Shown here piece by piece: positions 25,105 through 37,710 of a stretch of 64,000 nucleotides of DNA (positions within the stretch are counted from its first letter, which is position 1; the number at the start of each line of letters is the position of its first letter). The DNA comes from Archivesica marissinica (lineage: Eukaryota > Mollusca > Bivalvia > Venerida > Vesicomyidae): assembly GCA_014843695.1 (NCBI GenBank), contig JABXNX010000063.1, positions 111,811 through 175,810 of the forward strand. Direction: 5' to 3'. The position numbers were made by a program, and so were the translations under genes. The notes below the pieces were generated by a model, which was not told the DNA's origin, made no database searches, and was given only the letters and a program-made list of their open reading frames with translations.

Positions 25105-25640
25105 GTATCCATTGGTTCAATAGACCTTGCCCACTGGGGTTATAGAATATACCCCTTCCAACAATAGACCTTGCCCACTGGGGTTATAGCCATTGCAACA
25201 ATAGACCTTACCCACTGGAGTTATAGACCTTACCCACTGGAGTTATAGACCTTACCCACTGGAGTTATAGACATTACCCACTGGAGTTATAGACATTACC
25301 CACTGGAGTTATAGACCTTACCCACTGGAGTTATAGACCTTACCCACTGGAGTTATAGACCTTACCCACTGGAGTTATAGACATTACCCACTGGAGTTAT
25401 AGACATTACCCACTGGAGTTATAGACCTTACCCACTGGAGTTATAGACCTTACCCACTGGAGTTATAGACCTTACCCACTGGAGTTATAGACATTACCCA
25501 CTGGAGTTATAGACATTACCCACTGGAGTTATAGACATTACCCACTGGAGTTATAGACATTACCCTCTGGAGTTATAGACATTACCCACTGGAGTTATAG
25601 ACATTACCCTCTGGAGTTATAGACCTTACTCGCTGGAGTG
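25105..25640. repeat. 23-bp minisatellite, left copy
   Basis: Units of CATTACCCACTGGAGTTATAGAC with a CCTTACCC alternate; sense strand CCAGTGG|GTAAGG or GTAATG. From 25202 onward the order of CCTT/CATT variants is the same as in the block starting at 34355. Confidence 0.95.
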
Positions 25641-28005
25641 AGTATTTGACTAAACGGCGCATCAGCACAATTCAGGCTATATCGCACCAGGTTAAGTATA
25701 TTGTATACAAGATTGTTAGAATATATGTAGATAATATACATGTAAAATTGTACTGACGAAAGGTCAATTGCAACAAAATGTATCAAGCTGTAAAATGTAA
25801 TGACAAAAAACATCAGTTGTAAAACTGTAAATAAACCAGTAAAACGTTACAATTTAACCCTCCCCCCTTAGTAGTGCCTATCGACGCCAATGCTTATTGA
25901 CATAGATCAATATATTAGTAGTCATACAAGCTATAATAAAGATCGGAACAAAATAGTGTATAATTCTTAATCATATGTTATATTTCGGGTTTTACGCCTG
26001 CATCAGCACCATTTCGTGCTATATCGCCAGCGGACAGTTTACCTAACAACACCTTTCCTGGGCAGGCTCCAGCAGTTAACCAGTACTTGGGTGCACCAAC
26101 CTCCGTAAGAAATTGCCAACTTTTTCATATCAATGAGATAATTCTTAATCATACCCAGTAACCTCCATGAAGGTGGAATATGCAAGTTCACAGCTTATCC
26201 ATTGTGTACGAATGGTAAATTACAGCCAAATGTAAGACATAAAACTACATCTCTATGGGGGAAAGGGTTAAGGAAAAGATGTGATTCTTTTAAAAATGCA
26301 ATGATGTATTTAACATCGACTGTGTCGAAAAGCTCCTTCATTGTCATAAATGTATAATATTTTTGACGAACAAGTGCTAAATCTACACAGTAAATTAAGA
26401 TGTGTTAAACATTTATAGAGGAATGGCATGGTATACACCATGGTGGATCCTCTCTTTTCATTAAAATGTGTGTGTGTGTGTGTGTGAAATGGGTATGTCC
26501 AAGTCTCAGCCGTGATATTACTGTTTCCTCTCTACAGTTGGAGTGATAAACAGAAGATGATTTACCAATGTTTGGATTAATTAATTGCAGTTTATTGAAT
26601 TGTATGTTATTCCAAGTAGTTTGCCATTTTGAAGCAATGTAAGAAAGAAACGATTGTCTAGCATCAGTGTATAGTACATGTATTTTAGAATTTATACAGT
26701 CTATCTTAACAGTCTTATCAGCCATTTCATTGCCACGAATACCAATATGACTTGGTATCCAGCAATATATAACATGCTTAGTCGATGTAATTTCTGTGTG
26801 CTTAACAAATAATTTGTGAATAAGGTTTTTTTAACGTTCATGTTGTCTAATGATTGCAGTACAGATAAAGAGTCTGAAAGGATCATAAATGTTCTATCAC
26901 GTGATGCATCAGCAAAATTCAGAGCTAAATCAATAGCCTCTACTTCTGCTGAAAATATAGAAGCATGATCAGGTAGCCGTAATTTAGAATTATGTTTTTT
27001 GTTATTGTTCTTTGTTTCCGGCTTTAGATCCATCTTTGTACATTGGTGTATAATCTGAAAACATGGTTCTGATTTAATTTAATTTTGATCTAAACATGAG
27101 CGGGTTAGTATACGATTTCAAGTTATCATGAAGTTGTAAAATAACATTGGGTCAACTGGTCAAGAGGAGTTATATCTGATATAAAAGTTTCATGAACATT
27201 GTCAATGTTAAAATCTACATTATGAATAGCTTCCTCGATTAGAAGCGCAAGAGAACATATCGTCTTTGGCTTCGCCTCATAGGAAGGTAATATTATAGAT
27301 TTCCATATTTTATTAAAAACATCTAAAAGTGCAATTAGTGAATACGTGGGCAAATGTTTCAATAATTGATAGTGTATTTCATCAGGACTAACAGCGGTAT
27401 AGTGTGATTTATTAATTACATCAGTGAGTTCAATTATAGAAAATATCTGATTGTAATTTTCTGATTATCAGAGTCGAAACTTAGTGTTCGCTTTTCCTCT
27501 TTGGTTTAATCTTTTGAAATCGTTTTATCATAATTTGTGGAATTTTTGGAGAATGAATCTGCTAAAGTGTTTGCAATATCTTGAGGTGATGTTTTTATTT
27601 GATATATTTAAATGTCCTAAAGAGTTGGATTTCGATTTCCCACTAATTTTCTTCACCATATCCCAAACCTTTTTAGTTGAAATCCTAGAGTTAAGCTTCG
27701 ATACATAACTTTTCCAGGAATCTCTTTTAGAGAGTTTCAATGTTCTGCAAACTTTTGCACGAAATATTTTAAACAAGCTTACATGCACTCATCATTAAAC
27801 TAAGGCTTCTTAAGTTTTGTAGAATTCGCTGAAGATTTTGGTATACATTCTTCTGCTATTCAATGTAAAATATTTGTAAAAGTTTTATTAAGATCTTCAG
27901 TATGAATTAAATTGTCAATAAATATTAGCTTTCTTTAATTTCCAGTGCTGACTATTATCACTTGCCACTGGTTGTAAACATTTGAGAACAATTGGAAATG
28001 ACCTG
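25640..28005 (-). pseudogene. Decayed non-LTR retrotransposon (LINE with RNase H), left copy
   Basis: Minus-strand LINE, 5'-truncated within the end of its endonuclease domain (FPIVLK...QHWKLKKANIY, about 27930-28005). Next come a KKP*FNDEC linker with a stop replacing Trp (about 27800), AKVCRTLKLSKRDSWKSYVS (27528-27788), the start of the reverse transcriptase (HLPTYSLIALLDVFNKIW, near 27350), an RNase H remnant (YKDGSK, FSAEVEAIDLALNFA, ILSDSLSVLQSL, 26701-27060) and a C-terminal SRLRLGHTHFTH segment (26405-26725). The catalytic reverse-transcriptase core is deleted between ILPSY and EAKPKTI. Frameshifts and stops make it inactive. Two copies of a LINE 3'-tail motif (GCGATATAGC...GTGCTGATGC) lie at 25986-26031 and 25652-25688. 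Confidence 0.85.
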
Positions 28006-28557
28006 CTGCACAGTAAAGTGCCCATTTGAGTTTTTTATTTTCATAAAAAAATTGGCTATTATTGTATATGGTACCCAACATAAAAAGATAACTTTTTCGG
28101 ACATCTTTTCAAATTTTGTGTGTCAAGTAAGGCTGTGTGACGGACATTACACAAGCAAGTAAAAAGTGCTTTACTGAACACATTTTTAGACAATTAAACA
28201 TTTTCTTGCATACTAAGTTCAGCAATGTTGCATTTTAAAGAATGGACATTTACCTTTAATTTGATACCAAACATGACTAGTTGTGTCATGAGGAACATAT
28301 TGGTCGCTATGGTGTTTTGATTTCACTGCGTCTCCAAATTTTGTTAAAATAAGTCAGAATTTCTGCAAATCTTTGAGCCGTTTTTCTCGGAATATTAATC
28401 GGGTGAGGTCCATTATTCAAATGGTCATAACTTTGGATTGGAACAAGCTACATGAATGATACTGATATCACTAGAAAGCTTATACTTATACCTATATGAT
28501 GGTATAGTTAACTTAACTTTTTTAGACTTAAGACTGATTTTGCTATGGTGGGTCACA
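28006..28557. mobile_element. One-ended relic of the TGTGACCC TIR element, left copy
   Basis: Ends at 28557 with TATGGTGGGTCACA, preceded by GACTTAAGACTGATTTTG, the inverted terminal sequence of the element at 18998-20304. Internal stretches also match that element. The opposite terminus is not found where the LINE 5' truncation begins. Confidence 0.6.
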
Positions 28558-29793
28558 TATTATCTGGATACATTACAAGCTATCTATAGACTGTATATTA
28601 TCTGTACACATTACAAGCTATCTATAGACTGTATATTATCTGTACACATTACAAGCTATCTATATACTGTATATTATCTGTACACATTACAAGCTATCTA
28701 TAGACTGTATATTATCTGTACACATTACAAGCTATCTAGACTGTATATTATCTGTACACCTTACAAGCTATCTATATACTGTATATTATCTGTACACCTT
28801 ACAAGCTATCTATAGACTGTATATTATCTGTACACATTACAAGCTATCTATAGACTGTATATTATCTGTACACATTACAAGCTATCTATAGACTGTATAT
28901 TATCTGTACACATTACAAGCTATCTATAGACTGTATATTATCTGTACACATTACAAGCTATCTATAGACTGTATATTATCTGTACACATTACAAGCTATC
29001 TATAGACTGTATATTATCTGTACACATTACAAGCTATCTATAGACTGTATATTATCTGTACACATTACAAGCTATCTATAGACTGTATATTATCTGTACA
29101 CATTACAAGCTATCTATAGACTGTATATTATCTGTACACATTACAAGCTATCTAGACTGTATATTATCTGTACACATTACAAGCTATCTATAGACTGTAT
29201 ATTATCTGTACACATTACAAGCTATCTATAGACTGTATATTATCTGTACACATTACAAGCTATCTATAGACTGTATAGTATCTGTACACATTACAAGCTA
29301 TCTATAGACTGTATATTATCTGTACACATTACAAGCTATCTATAGACTGTATATTATCTGTACACATTACAAGCTATCTATAGACTGTATATTATCTGTA
29401 CACATTACAAGCTATCTATAGACTGTATATTATCTGTACACATTACAAGCTATCTATAGACTGTATAGTATCTGTACACATTACAAGCTATCTATAGACT
29501 GTATATTATCTGTACACATTACAAGCTATCTATAGACTGTATATTATCTGTACACATTACAAGCTATCTATAGACTGTATATTATCTGTACACATTACAA
29601 GCTATCTAAAGACTGTATATTATCTGTACACATTACAAGCTATCTATAGACTGTATATTATCTGTACACATTACAAGCTATCTATAGACTGTATATTATC
29701 TGTACACATTACAAGCTATCTATAGACTGTATATTATCTGTACTTACAAGCTATCTATAGACTGTATATTATCTGTACACATTACAAGCTATC
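28558..29793. repeat. 38-bp minisatellite, left copy
   Basis: About 32 copies of ATTACAAGCTATCTATAGAC plus TGTATATTATCTGTACAC, with scattered variants (CTATATAC, TATAGTATC, a TATA deletion). Variant order differs partly from the right copy at 37711-38947. Confidence 0.96.
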
Positions 29794-30388
29794 TGAGTAT
29801 CCTCAGTAGCACAATATCCAAGAAACACTTACCAGTAATGTTTTGCAGTATCCTCAGTAGCACAATATCCAAGAAACACTTACCAGTAATGTTTTGCAGT
29901 ATCCTCAGTAGCACAATATCCAAGAAACACTTACCAGTAATGTTTTGCAGTATCCTCAGTAGCACAATATCCAAGAAACACTTACCAGTAACGTTTTGCA
30001 GTATCCTCAGTAGCACAATATCCAAGAAACACTTACCAGTAATGTTTTGCAGTATCCTCAGTAGCACATTATCCAAGAAACACTTACCAGTAACGTTTTG
30101 CAGTATCCTCAGTAGCACAATATCCAAGAAACACTTACCAGTAATGTGTTGCAGTATCCTCAGTAGCACAATATCCAAGAAACACTTATCAGTAATATGT
30201 TGCAGTATCCTCAGTTGCACAATATCCAAGAAACACTTATCAGTAACATGTTGCAGTATCCTCAGTAGCACAATATCCAAGAAACACTTATCAGTAACAT
30301 GTTGCAGTATCCTCAGTTGCACAATATCCAAGAAACACTTATCAGTAACATGTTGCAGTATCCTCAGGAGCACAATATACAAGTAACA
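29794..30388. repeat. 51-bp exon-B-related minisatellite, left copy
   Basis: About 11.5 copies. In the sense strand the unit reads GCTACTGAGGATACTGCAAA, ACATTACTG|GTAAGTG, then TTTCTTGGATATTGT. It is a diverged form of the adjacent 52-bp unit and keeps the splice-donor core. In this copy the higher-coordinate units carry TGATAAGTG or TGTGTTGC changes that the right copy (38948-39540) lacks. Confidence 0.95.
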
Positions 30389-31950
30389 CTTACAAGAGAT
30401 CCCTGTAAAACTTACACAGTAGAGTGATGGAGAATCATCGGTAGCACAAGATCCCAGTAAAACTTACACAGTAGTGTTTGAGAATCCTCGGTAGCACAAG
30501 ATCCCAGTAAAACTTACCCAGTAGTGATGGAGAATCATCGGTAGCACAAGATCCCAGTAAAACTTACACAGTAGAGTGTTTGAGAATCCTCATTAGCACA
30601 AGATCCCAGTAAAACTTACCCAGTAGTGTCAGAGATTCCACGGTAGCACAAGATCCCAGTAAAACTTATCCAGTAGTGTCAGAGATTCCTCGGTAGCACA
30701 CGTTCCCATTAAAACTGACCCACTAGTGTTGGAGAATCCTCGGTAGTACAAGATCCCAGTAAAACTAACCCACTAGTGTTGGAGAATCCTCGGTAGTACA
30801 AGATCCCAGTAAAACTAACCCACTAGTGTTGGAGAATCCTCGGTAGTACAAGATCCCAGTAAAACTAACCCACTAGTGATGGAGAATCCTCGGTAGTACA
30901 AGATCCCAGTAAAACTAACCCACTAGTGTTGGAGAATATTCGGTAGCACAAGATCCCAGTAAAACTAACCCAGTAGTGATGGAGAATCATCGGTAGCACA
31001 AGATCCCAGTAAAACTTACACAGTAGTGTTTGAGAATCCTCGGTAGCACAAGATCCCAGTAAAACTTACCCAGTAGTGATGGAGAATCATCGGTAGCACA
31101 AGATCCCAGTAAAACTTACACAGTAGAGTGTTTGAGAATCCTCGGTAGCACAAGATCCCAGTAAAACTTACACAGTAGAGTGTTTGAGAATCCTCGGTAG
31201 CACAAGATCGCAGTAAAACTTACCCAGTAGAGTGTTGGAGAATCCTCGGTACAACAAGCTCCCGTTAAAACTTACCCAGTAGAGGGTTGGAGAATCGTCA
31301 GTAGCACAAGCTCCCGTTAAAACTTACCCAGTAGAGTGTTGGAGAATCCTCAGTAGCACAAGCTCCCGCTAAAACTAACCCAGTAGAGTGATGGAGAATC
31401 CTGAGTAGCACAAGATCCCGTTAAAACTTACCCAGTAGAGGGTTGGAGAATCCTCAGTAGCACAAGCTCCCGCTAAAACTAACCCAGTAGAGTGATGGAG
31501 AATCCTGAGTAGCACAAGATCCCGTTAAAACTTACCCAGTAGAGGGTTGGAGAATCCTCAGTAGCACAAGCTCCCGCTAAAACTAACCCAGTAGAGTGAT
31601 GGAGAATCCTGAGTAGCACAAGATCCCGTTAAAACTTACCCAGTAGAGGGTTGGAGAATCCTCAGTAGCACAAGCTCCCGCTAAAACTAACCCAGTAGAG
31701 TGATGGAGAATCCTGAGTAGCACAAGATCCCGTTAAAACTTACCCAGTAGAGGGTTGGAGAATCCTCAGTAGCACAAGCTCCCGCTAAACTAACCCAGTA
31801 GAGTGATGGAGAATCCTGAGTAGCACAAGATCCCGTTAAAACTTACCCAGTAGAGTATTGGAGAATCCTCAGTAGCACAAGCTCCCGTTAAAACTTATCC
31901 AGTAGAGTGTTGGAGAATCCTCAGTAGCACAAGCTCCCGCTAAAACTTAC
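30389..31950. repeat. 50-52-bp minisatellite made of exon B's 3' end plus donor, left copy
   Basis: About 31 copies. In the sense strand each unit is GCTACYGAGGATTCTCCAWC ACTCTACTGG|GTAAGTTTTA RCGGGAGCTTGT. The first 30 nt equal exon B's last 30 nt (encoding ATEDSPSLYW) with few changes, and the next 22 nt equal the start of the intron. Most copies keep GTAAGT; some have GTTAGT or ATAAGT. The array abuts the true donor at 31950. Confidence 0.95.
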
Positions 31951-32074
31951 CCAGTAGAGTGATGGAGAATCCTCGGTAGCATCCTTGAACAGGCTGTTGT
32001 ACTCCACCACAAATCGGTACACAATCTGGTTAGTTGAACCCTGGTCCTTCAGCGCGAGAAAGCCCGTACCACAT
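31951..32074 (-). CDS. FAM13: FAM13-family RhoGAP protein, exon B (copy left of the gap)
   Basis: Same 124-bp exon as at 41105-41228, with the same acceptor, donor, phase and peptide (CGTGFLALKDQ...EDSPSLYW). It sits inside the block 25202-33354 that recurs after the N gap. If the duplication is real, the gene has two tandem copies of this exon. Joining B to B would put phase 0 into a phase-1 start and break the frame, so the two could only be used as alternatives. If the duplication is an unmerged assembly overlap, this is the same exon counted twice. I favour the second reading because the unique flanks are identical. Confidence 0.85.
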
Positions 32075-32079
32075 CTATA

Positions 32080-32239
32080 CATAGATATACAAAATATGCT
32101 ATATGTCCGCATAAGGGGGTATCTTGCCACCTACATACATAGATATACAAATATGCTATATGTCCACATAGAGGGGGTATCTTGCCACCTACATACATAG
32201 ATATACAAAATATGCTATATGTCCACATAGAGGGGATAC
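32080..32239. repeat. 59-bp tandem repeat upstream of exon B, left copy
   Basis: Nearly three copies of ATAGATATACAAAATATGCT plus ATATGTCCACATAGAGGGGG TATCTTGCCACC. It starts at exon B's acceptor side; the acceptor TATAG lies at the edge of the first unit. Confidence 0.9.
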
Positions 32240-33354
32240 ACGTACATGTAATACTGGATCATACAAGTACATGTAATACTGGATCATACAAGTACATGTA
32301 ATACTGGATCATACAAGTACATGTAATACTGGTACAAGTACATGTAATACTGGATCATACAAGTACATGTAATACTGGATCATACAAGTACATGTAATAC
32401 TGGATCATACAAGTACATGTAATACTGGATCATACAAGTACATGTAATACTGGTACAAGTACATGTAATACTCAACAAAAAAACACAAACAAAACACAAC
32501 AAACAAAACTACAAGTACATGTAATACTGGATCATACAAGTACATGTAATACTGTATCATACAAGTACATGTAATACTGGTACAAGTACATGTAATACTG
32601 TATCATACAAGTACATGTAATACTGGACATACAAGTACATGTAATACTGGATCATACAAGTACATGTAATACTGGTACAAGTACATGTAATACTGGATCA
32701 TACAAGTACATGTAATACTGGATCATACAAGTACATGTAATACTGGATCATACAAGTACATGTAATACTGGATCATACAAGTACATGTAATACTGGTGCA
32801 AGTACATGTAATACTGGGTCATACAAGTATATGTAATACTGGTACAAGTACATGTAATACTGGATCATACAAGTACATGTAATACTGGTACAAGTACATG
32901 TAATACTGGATCATACAAGTACATGTAATACTGGGTCATACAAGTACATGTAATACTGGTACAAGTACATGTAATACTGGGTCATACAAGTACATGTAAT
33001 ACTGTATCATACAAGTACATGTAATACTGGGTCATACAAGTACATGTAATACTGGGTCATACAAGTACATGTAATACTGGTACAAGTACATGTAATACTG
33101 GGTCATACAAGTACATGTACTACTGGGTCATACAAGTACATGTAATACTGGTACAAGTACATGTAATACTGGATCATACAAGTACATGTAATACTGGGTC
33201 ATACAAGTACATGTAATACTGGTACAAGTACATGTAATACTGGGTCATACAAGTACATGTAATACTGTATCATACAAGTACATGTAATACTGGGTCATAC
33301 AAGTACATGTAATACTGGGTCATACAAGTACATGTAATACTGGTACAAGTACAT
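32240..33354. repeat. 21/25-bp minisatellite, left copy, cut by the gap
   Basis: Mix of 21-bp TACAAGTACATGTAATACTGG and 25-bp units with an added ATCA or GTCA. The core AGTACATGTA is nearly self-complementary. A foreign A/C-rich insert (CAACAAAAAAACACAAAC...) sits at about 32472-32510. The array ends abruptly at the N run. Confidence 0.95.
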
Positions 33355-34354
33355 NNNNNNNNNNNNNNNNNNNNNNNNNNNNNNNNNNNNNNNNNNNNNN
33401 NNNNNNNNNNNNNNNNNNNNNNNNNNNNNNNNNNNNNNNNNNNNNNNNNNNNNNNNNNNNNNNNNNNNNNNNNNNNNNNNNNNNNNNNNNNNNNNNNNNN
33501 NNNNNNNNNNNNNNNNNNNNNNNNNNNNNNNNNNNNNNNNNNNNNNNNNNNNNNNNNNNNNNNNNNNNNNNNNNNNNNNNNNNNNNNNNNNNNNNNNNNN
33601 NNNNNNNNNNNNNNNNNNNNNNNNNNNNNNNNNNNNNNNNNNNNNNNNNNNNNNNNNNNNNNNNNNNNNNNNNNNNNNNNNNNNNNNNNNNNNNNNNNNN
33701 NNNNNNNNNNNNNNNNNNNNNNNNNNNNNNNNNNNNNNNNNNNNNNNNNNNNNNNNNNNNNNNNNNNNNNNNNNNNNNNNNNNNNNNNNNNNNNNNNNNN
33801 NNNNNNNNNNNNNNNNNNNNNNNNNNNNNNNNNNNNNNNNNNNNNNNNNNNNNNNNNNNNNNNNNNNNNNNNNNNNNNNNNNNNNNNNNNNNNNNNNNNN
33901 NNNNNNNNNNNNNNNNNNNNNNNNNNNNNNNNNNNNNNNNNNNNNNNNNNNNNNNNNNNNNNNNNNNNNNNNNNNNNNNNNNNNNNNNNNNNNNNNNNNN
34001 NNNNNNNNNNNNNNNNNNNNNNNNNNNNNNNNNNNNNNNNNNNNNNNNNNNNNNNNNNNNNNNNNNNNNNNNNNNNNNNNNNNNNNNNNNNNNNNNNNNN
34101 NNNNNNNNNNNNNNNNNNNNNNNNNNNNNNNNNNNNNNNNNNNNNNNNNNNNNNNNNNNNNNNNNNNNNNNNNNNNNNNNNNNNNNNNNNNNNNNNNNNN
34201 NNNNNNNNNNNNNNNNNNNNNNNNNNNNNNNNNNNNNNNNNNNNNNNNNNNNNNNNNNNNNNNNNNNNNNNNNNNNNNNNNNNNNNNNNNNNNNNNNNNN
34301 NNNNNNNNNNNNNNNNNNNNNNNNNNNNNNNNNNNNNNNNNNNNNNNNNNNNNN
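33355..34354. other. Assembly gap (1,000 N)
   Basis: Exactly 1,000 N, a placeholder length that says nothing about real distance. The bases on its right repeat sequence already seen from 25202. Confidence 0.99.
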
Positions 34355-34787
34355 TAGACCTTACCCACTGGAGTTATAGACCTTACCCACTGGAGTTATA
34401 GACCTTACCCACTGGAGTTATAGACATTACCCACTGGAGTTATAGACATTACCCACTGGAGTTATAGACCTTACCCACTGGAGTTATAGACCTTACCCAC
34501 TGGAGTTATAGACCTTACCCACTGGAGTTATAGACATTACCCACTGGAGTTATAGACATTACCCACTGGAGTTATAGACCTTACCCACTGGAGTTATAGA
34601 CCTTACCCACTGGAGTTATAGACCTTACCCACTGGAGTTATAGACATTACCCACTGGAGTTATAGACATTACCCACTGGAGTTATAGACATTACCCACTG
34701 GAGTTATAGACATTACCCTCTGGAGTTATAGACATTACCCACTGGAGTTATAGACATTACCCTCTGGAGTTATAGACCTTACTCGCT
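34355..34787. repeat. 23-bp minisatellite, right copy
   Basis: Same array and same variant order as 25202-25634. The first base after the gap aligns inside the left array at a constant offset of 9,153. Confidence 0.95.
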
Positions 34788-34792
34788 GGAGT

Positions 34793-37158
34793 GAGTATTT
34801 GACTAAACGGCGCATCAGCACAATTCAGGCTATATCGCACCAGGTTAAGTATATTGTATACAAGATTGTTAGAATATATGTAGATAATATACATGTAAAA
34901 TTGTACTGACGAAAGGTCAATTGCAACAAAATGTATCAAGCTGTAAAATGTAATGACAAAAAACATCAGTTGTAAAACTGTAAATAAACCAGTAAAACGT
35001 TACAATTTAACCCTCCCCCCTTAGTAGTGCCTATCGACGCCAATGCTTATTGACATAGATCAATATATTAGTAGTCATACAAGCTATAATAAAGATCGGA
35101 ACAAAATAGTGTATAATTCTTAATCATATGTTATATTTCGGGTTTTACGCCTGCATCAGCACCATTTCGTGCTATATCGCCAGCGGACAGTTTACCTAAC
35201 AACACCTTTCCTGGGCAGGCTCCAGCAGTTAACCAGTACTTGGGTGCACCAACCTCCGTAAGAAATTGCCAACTTTTTCATATCAATGAGATAATTCTTA
35301 ATCATACCCAGTAACCTCCATGAAGGTGGAATATGCAAGTTCACAGCTTATCCATTGTGTACGAATGGTAAATTACAGCCAAATGTAAGACATAAAACTA
35401 CATCTCTATGGGGGAAAGGGTTAAGGAAAAGATGTGATTCTTTTAAAAATGCAATGATGTATTTAACATCGACTGTGTCGAAAAGCTCCTTCATTGTCAT
35501 AAATGTATAATATTTTTGACGAACAAGTGCTAAATCTACACAGTAAATTAAGATGTGTTAAACATTTATAGAGGAATGGCATGGTATACACCATGGTGGA
35601 TCCTCTCTTTTCATTAAAATGTGTGTGTGTGTGTGTGTGAAATGGGTATGTCCAAGTCTCAGCCGTGATATTACTGTTTCCTCTCTACAGTTGGAGTGAT
35701 AAACAGAAGATGATTTACCAATGTTTGGATTAATTAATTGCAGTTTATTGAATTGTATGTTATTCCAAGTAGTTTGCCATTTTGAAGCAATGTAAGAAAG
35801 AAACGATTGTCTAGCATCAGTGTATAGTACATGTATTTTAGAATTTATACAGTCTATCTTAACAGTCTTATCAGCCATTTCATTGCCACGAATACCAATA
35901 TGACTTGGTATCCAGCAATATATAACATGCTTAGTCGATGTAATTTCTGTGTGCTTAACAAATAATTTGTGAATAAGGTTTTTTTAACGTTCATGTTGTC
36001 TAATGATTGCAGTACAGATAAAGAGTCTGAAAGGATCATAAATGTTCTATCACGTGATGCATCAGCAAAATTCAGAGCTAAATCAATAGCCTCTACTTCT
36101 GCTGAAAATATAGAAGCATGATCAGGTAGCCGTAATTTAGAATTATGTTTTTTGTTATTGTTCTTTGTTTCCGGCTTTAGATCCATCTTTGTACATTGGT
36201 GTATAATCTGAAAACATGGTTCTGATTTAATTTAATTTTGATCTAAACATGAGCGGGTTAGTATACGATTTCAAGTTATCATGAAGTTGTAAAATAACAT
36301 TGGGTCAACTGGTCAAGAGGAGTTATATCTGATATAAAAGTTTCATGAACATTGTCAATGTTAAAATCTACATTATGAATAGCTTCCTCGATTAGAAGCG
36401 CAAGAGAACATATCGTCTTTGGCTTCGCCTCATAGGAAGGTAATATTATAGATTTCCATATTTTATTAAAAACATCTAAAAGTGCAATTAGTGAATACGT
36501 GGGCAAATGTTTCAATAATTGATAGTGTATTTCATCAGGACTAACAGCGGTATAGTGTGATTTATTAATTACATCAGTGAGTTCAATTATAGAAAATATC
36601 TGATTGTAATTTTCTGATTATCAGAGTCGAAACTTAGTGTTCGCTTTTCCTCTTTGGTTTAATCTTTTGAAATCGTTTTATCATAATTTGTGGAATTTTT
36701 GGAGAATGAATCTGCTAAAGTGTTTGCAATATCTTGAGGTGATGTTTTTATTTGATATATTTAAATGTCCTAAAGAGTTGGATTTCGATTTCCCACTAAT
36801 TTTCTTCACCATATCCCAAACCTTTTTAGTTGAAATCCTAGAGTTAAGCTTCGATACATAACTTTTCCAGGAATCTCTTTTAGAGAGTTTCAATGTTCTG
36901 CAAACTTTTGCACGAAATATTTTAAACAAGCTTACATGCACTCATCATTAAACTAAGGCTTCTTAAGTTTTGTAGAATTCGCTGAAGATTTTGGTATACA
37001 TTCTTCTGCTATTCAATGTAAAATATTTGTAAAAGTTTTATTAAGATCTTCAGTATGAATTAAATTGTCAATAAATATTAGCTTTCTTTAATTTCCAGTG
37101 CTGACTATTATCACTTGCCACTGGTTGTAAACATTTGAGAACAATTGGAAATGACCTG
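34793..37158 (-). pseudogene. Decayed non-LTR retrotransposon (LINE with RNase H), right copy
   Basis: Identical to 25640-28005 in every translated segment, including its stops, frameshift and RT deletion. Two independent old LINE insertions could not share all these lesions, so this is a copy of the whole locus and not a second insertion. Confidence 0.85.
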
Positions 37159-37710
37159 CTGCACAGTAAAGTGCCCATTTGAGTTTTTTATTTTCATAAA
37201 AAAATTGGCTATTATTGTATATGGTACCCAACATAAAAAGATAACTTTTTCGGACATCTTTTCAAATTTTGTGTGTCAAGTAAGGCTGTGTGACGGACAT
37301 TACACAAGCAAGTAAAAAGTGCTTTACTGAACACATTTTTAGACAATTAAACATTTTCTTGCATACTAAGTTCAGCAATGTTGCATTTTAAAGAATGGAC
37401 ATTTACCTTTAATTTGATACCAAACATGACTAGTTGTGTCATGAGGAACATATTGGTCGCTATGGTGTTTTGATTTCACTGCGTCTCCAAATTTTGTTAA
37501 AATAAGTCAGAATTTCTGCAAATCTTTGAGCCGTTTTTCTCGGAATATTAATCGGGTGAGGTCCATTATTCAAATGGTCATAACTTTGGATTGGAACAAG
37601 CTACATGAATGATACTGATATCACTAGAAAGCTTATACTTATACCTATATGATGGTATAGTTAACTTAACTTTTTTAGACTTAAGACTGATTTTGCTATG
37701 GTGGGTCACA
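37159..37710. mobile_element. One-ended TGTGACCC TIR-element relic, right copy
   Basis: Same sequence as 28006-28557, ending in GGTGGGTCACA. Confidence 0.6.

Noticed and set aside
27484..27708. Plus-strand ORF at 27484-27708 (and 36637-36861) as a gene
   Set aside because: It is the antisense shadow of the LINE linker/RT region read on the minus strand.
28456..28815. Plus-strand 119-codon ORF (and 37609-37968)
   Set aside because: Runs from a transposon relic into the 38-bp array; residues are repeat-derived and it shows no domain.
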